Below the pieces are notes generated by a model. That model was not told the origin of the DNA, did no database searches, and worked only from the letters and a program-made list of their open reading frames with translations. Shown in pieces: positions 52,248 through 52,500 of a stretch of DNA of 52,500 nucleotides. This DNA is from Leptospiraceae bacterium. Lineage in GTDB: Bacteria; Spirochaetota; Leptospiria; Leptospirales; Leptospiraceae. Numbering within the stretch: the stretch's first letter is position 1; each line of letters begins with the position of its first letter. A program made the translations under genes and the position numbers. The DNA lies in assembly GCA_016708435.1 (NCBI GenBank), contig JADJFV010000032.1, forward strand, positions 1 to 52,500, given 5' to 3'.

Positions 52248-52500
52248 CTACATACGAGAGGAAATGGTAATTAATCCAATGTAGAAGACCAAAATAAAGC
52301 TAAGACGTAATGCCCAGAAAACACTAATTCCACTGTGTAGGTTCACGAAAAAGAATAAACTCCCGAAAATGCTGAGACAAATAAAAATAGCAGTAAGAAT
52401 GCCACCTGTATTACCTCTGCGAAAGAACTCAATAAAGCCAGCTGGCACGGAAGGATAGAAATGAAAAATACAACTAGAAAAAGGAAAGAGTTCATAGTAG
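52248..52500 (-). CDS. Membrane protein, partial
   Basis: The frame is open from the right edge to a stop at 52248. The visible 83 residues begin YYELFPFSSCIFHFYPSVPA and hold two hydrophobic segments: TGGILTAIFICLSIFGSLFF in part and FWALRLSFILVFYIGLITI. It ends ISSRM. The start lies outside the window. I do not recognise the family. A GTG at 52448 is possible but unsupported by a ribosome binding site. Confidence 0.5.
   Translation of the reverse strand, partial: YYELFPFSSCIFHFYPSVPAGFIEFFRRGNTGGILTAIFICLSIFGSLFFFVNLHSGISVFWALRLSFILVFYIGLITISSRM

Overview
The window is AT-rich bacterial DNA. It most likely comes from a spirochaete of the Leptospiraceae. The evidence is cumulative rather than a single marker: many lipoproteins with loose lipoboxes, tandem Calx-beta-like and DUF1566 surface proteins, MORN-repeat exported proteins, a class III adenylate cyclase beside an HD-GYP protein, a cNMP-binding SpoIIE-type phosphatase, and a B12-dependent ribonucleotide reductase. 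No rRNA, IS transposase, phage or CRISPR array was seen. Layout: 1-4428 is the decayed 5' part of a large repeat lipoprotein gene on the minus strand. 4920-6406 holds two broken secreted-protein genes (a CAP-domain protein and a small unknown). 6506-18648 is a long minus-strand gene cluster. In order of transcription it encodes a vWA lipoprotein, a 50-residue lipoprotein, a split lipoprotein, a WD40-caspase lipoprotein, a PD40 lipoprotein, a MORN lipoprotein, a split M48 metallopeptidase-TPR protein and a split DUF3137 membrane protein. 18.7-22.2 kb is an accessory patch with a palindromic repeat, an unknown protein, a probable orphan toxin tip with an immunity-like gene, a broken C39-like peptidase and a broken leucine-rich-repeat protein. 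22.2-27.7 kb is a second minus-strand operon of overlapping genes: sigma-factor-like protein, membrane protein (anti-sigma candidate), M48-TPR lipoprotein, caspase-DUF5683-like protein and a DUF1566 protein. From 27.9 kb the content is more conserved: hpf, a Tgt-methyltransferase fusion, the SpoIIE-type phosphatase, a YdjM-like membrane protein, a GAF-alpha/beta hydrolase, three MORN exported proteins, an OmpA-like coiled-coil protein, prfA, an unknown lipoprotein, HD-GYP, adenylate cyclase, tRNA-Asn, nrdJ, a small lipoprotein and a LysM-M23 peptidase. The main biological suggestion is a recurring envelope module in which a caspase-fold (C14) protein is encoded with a lipoprotein or exported M48-TPR metallopeptidase. 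Two diverged copies lie 8 kb apart. One is joined to vWA, PD40, WD40 and MORN lipoproteins; the other is headed by a putative sigma/anti-sigma pair. Two lipoproteins of the first cluster also share an unnamed C-terminal domain. The second main feature is that about a dozen genes between 1 and 27 kb carry single-base frameshifts or stops, while roughly 20 kb of coding sequence from 27 to 52 kb shows none. That asymmetry favours genuine decay of the accessory half, but errors in the assembly cannot be excluded from the sequence alone. Miniature palindromic repeats of several families are scattered through the window, and two of them are read in frame inside proteins.
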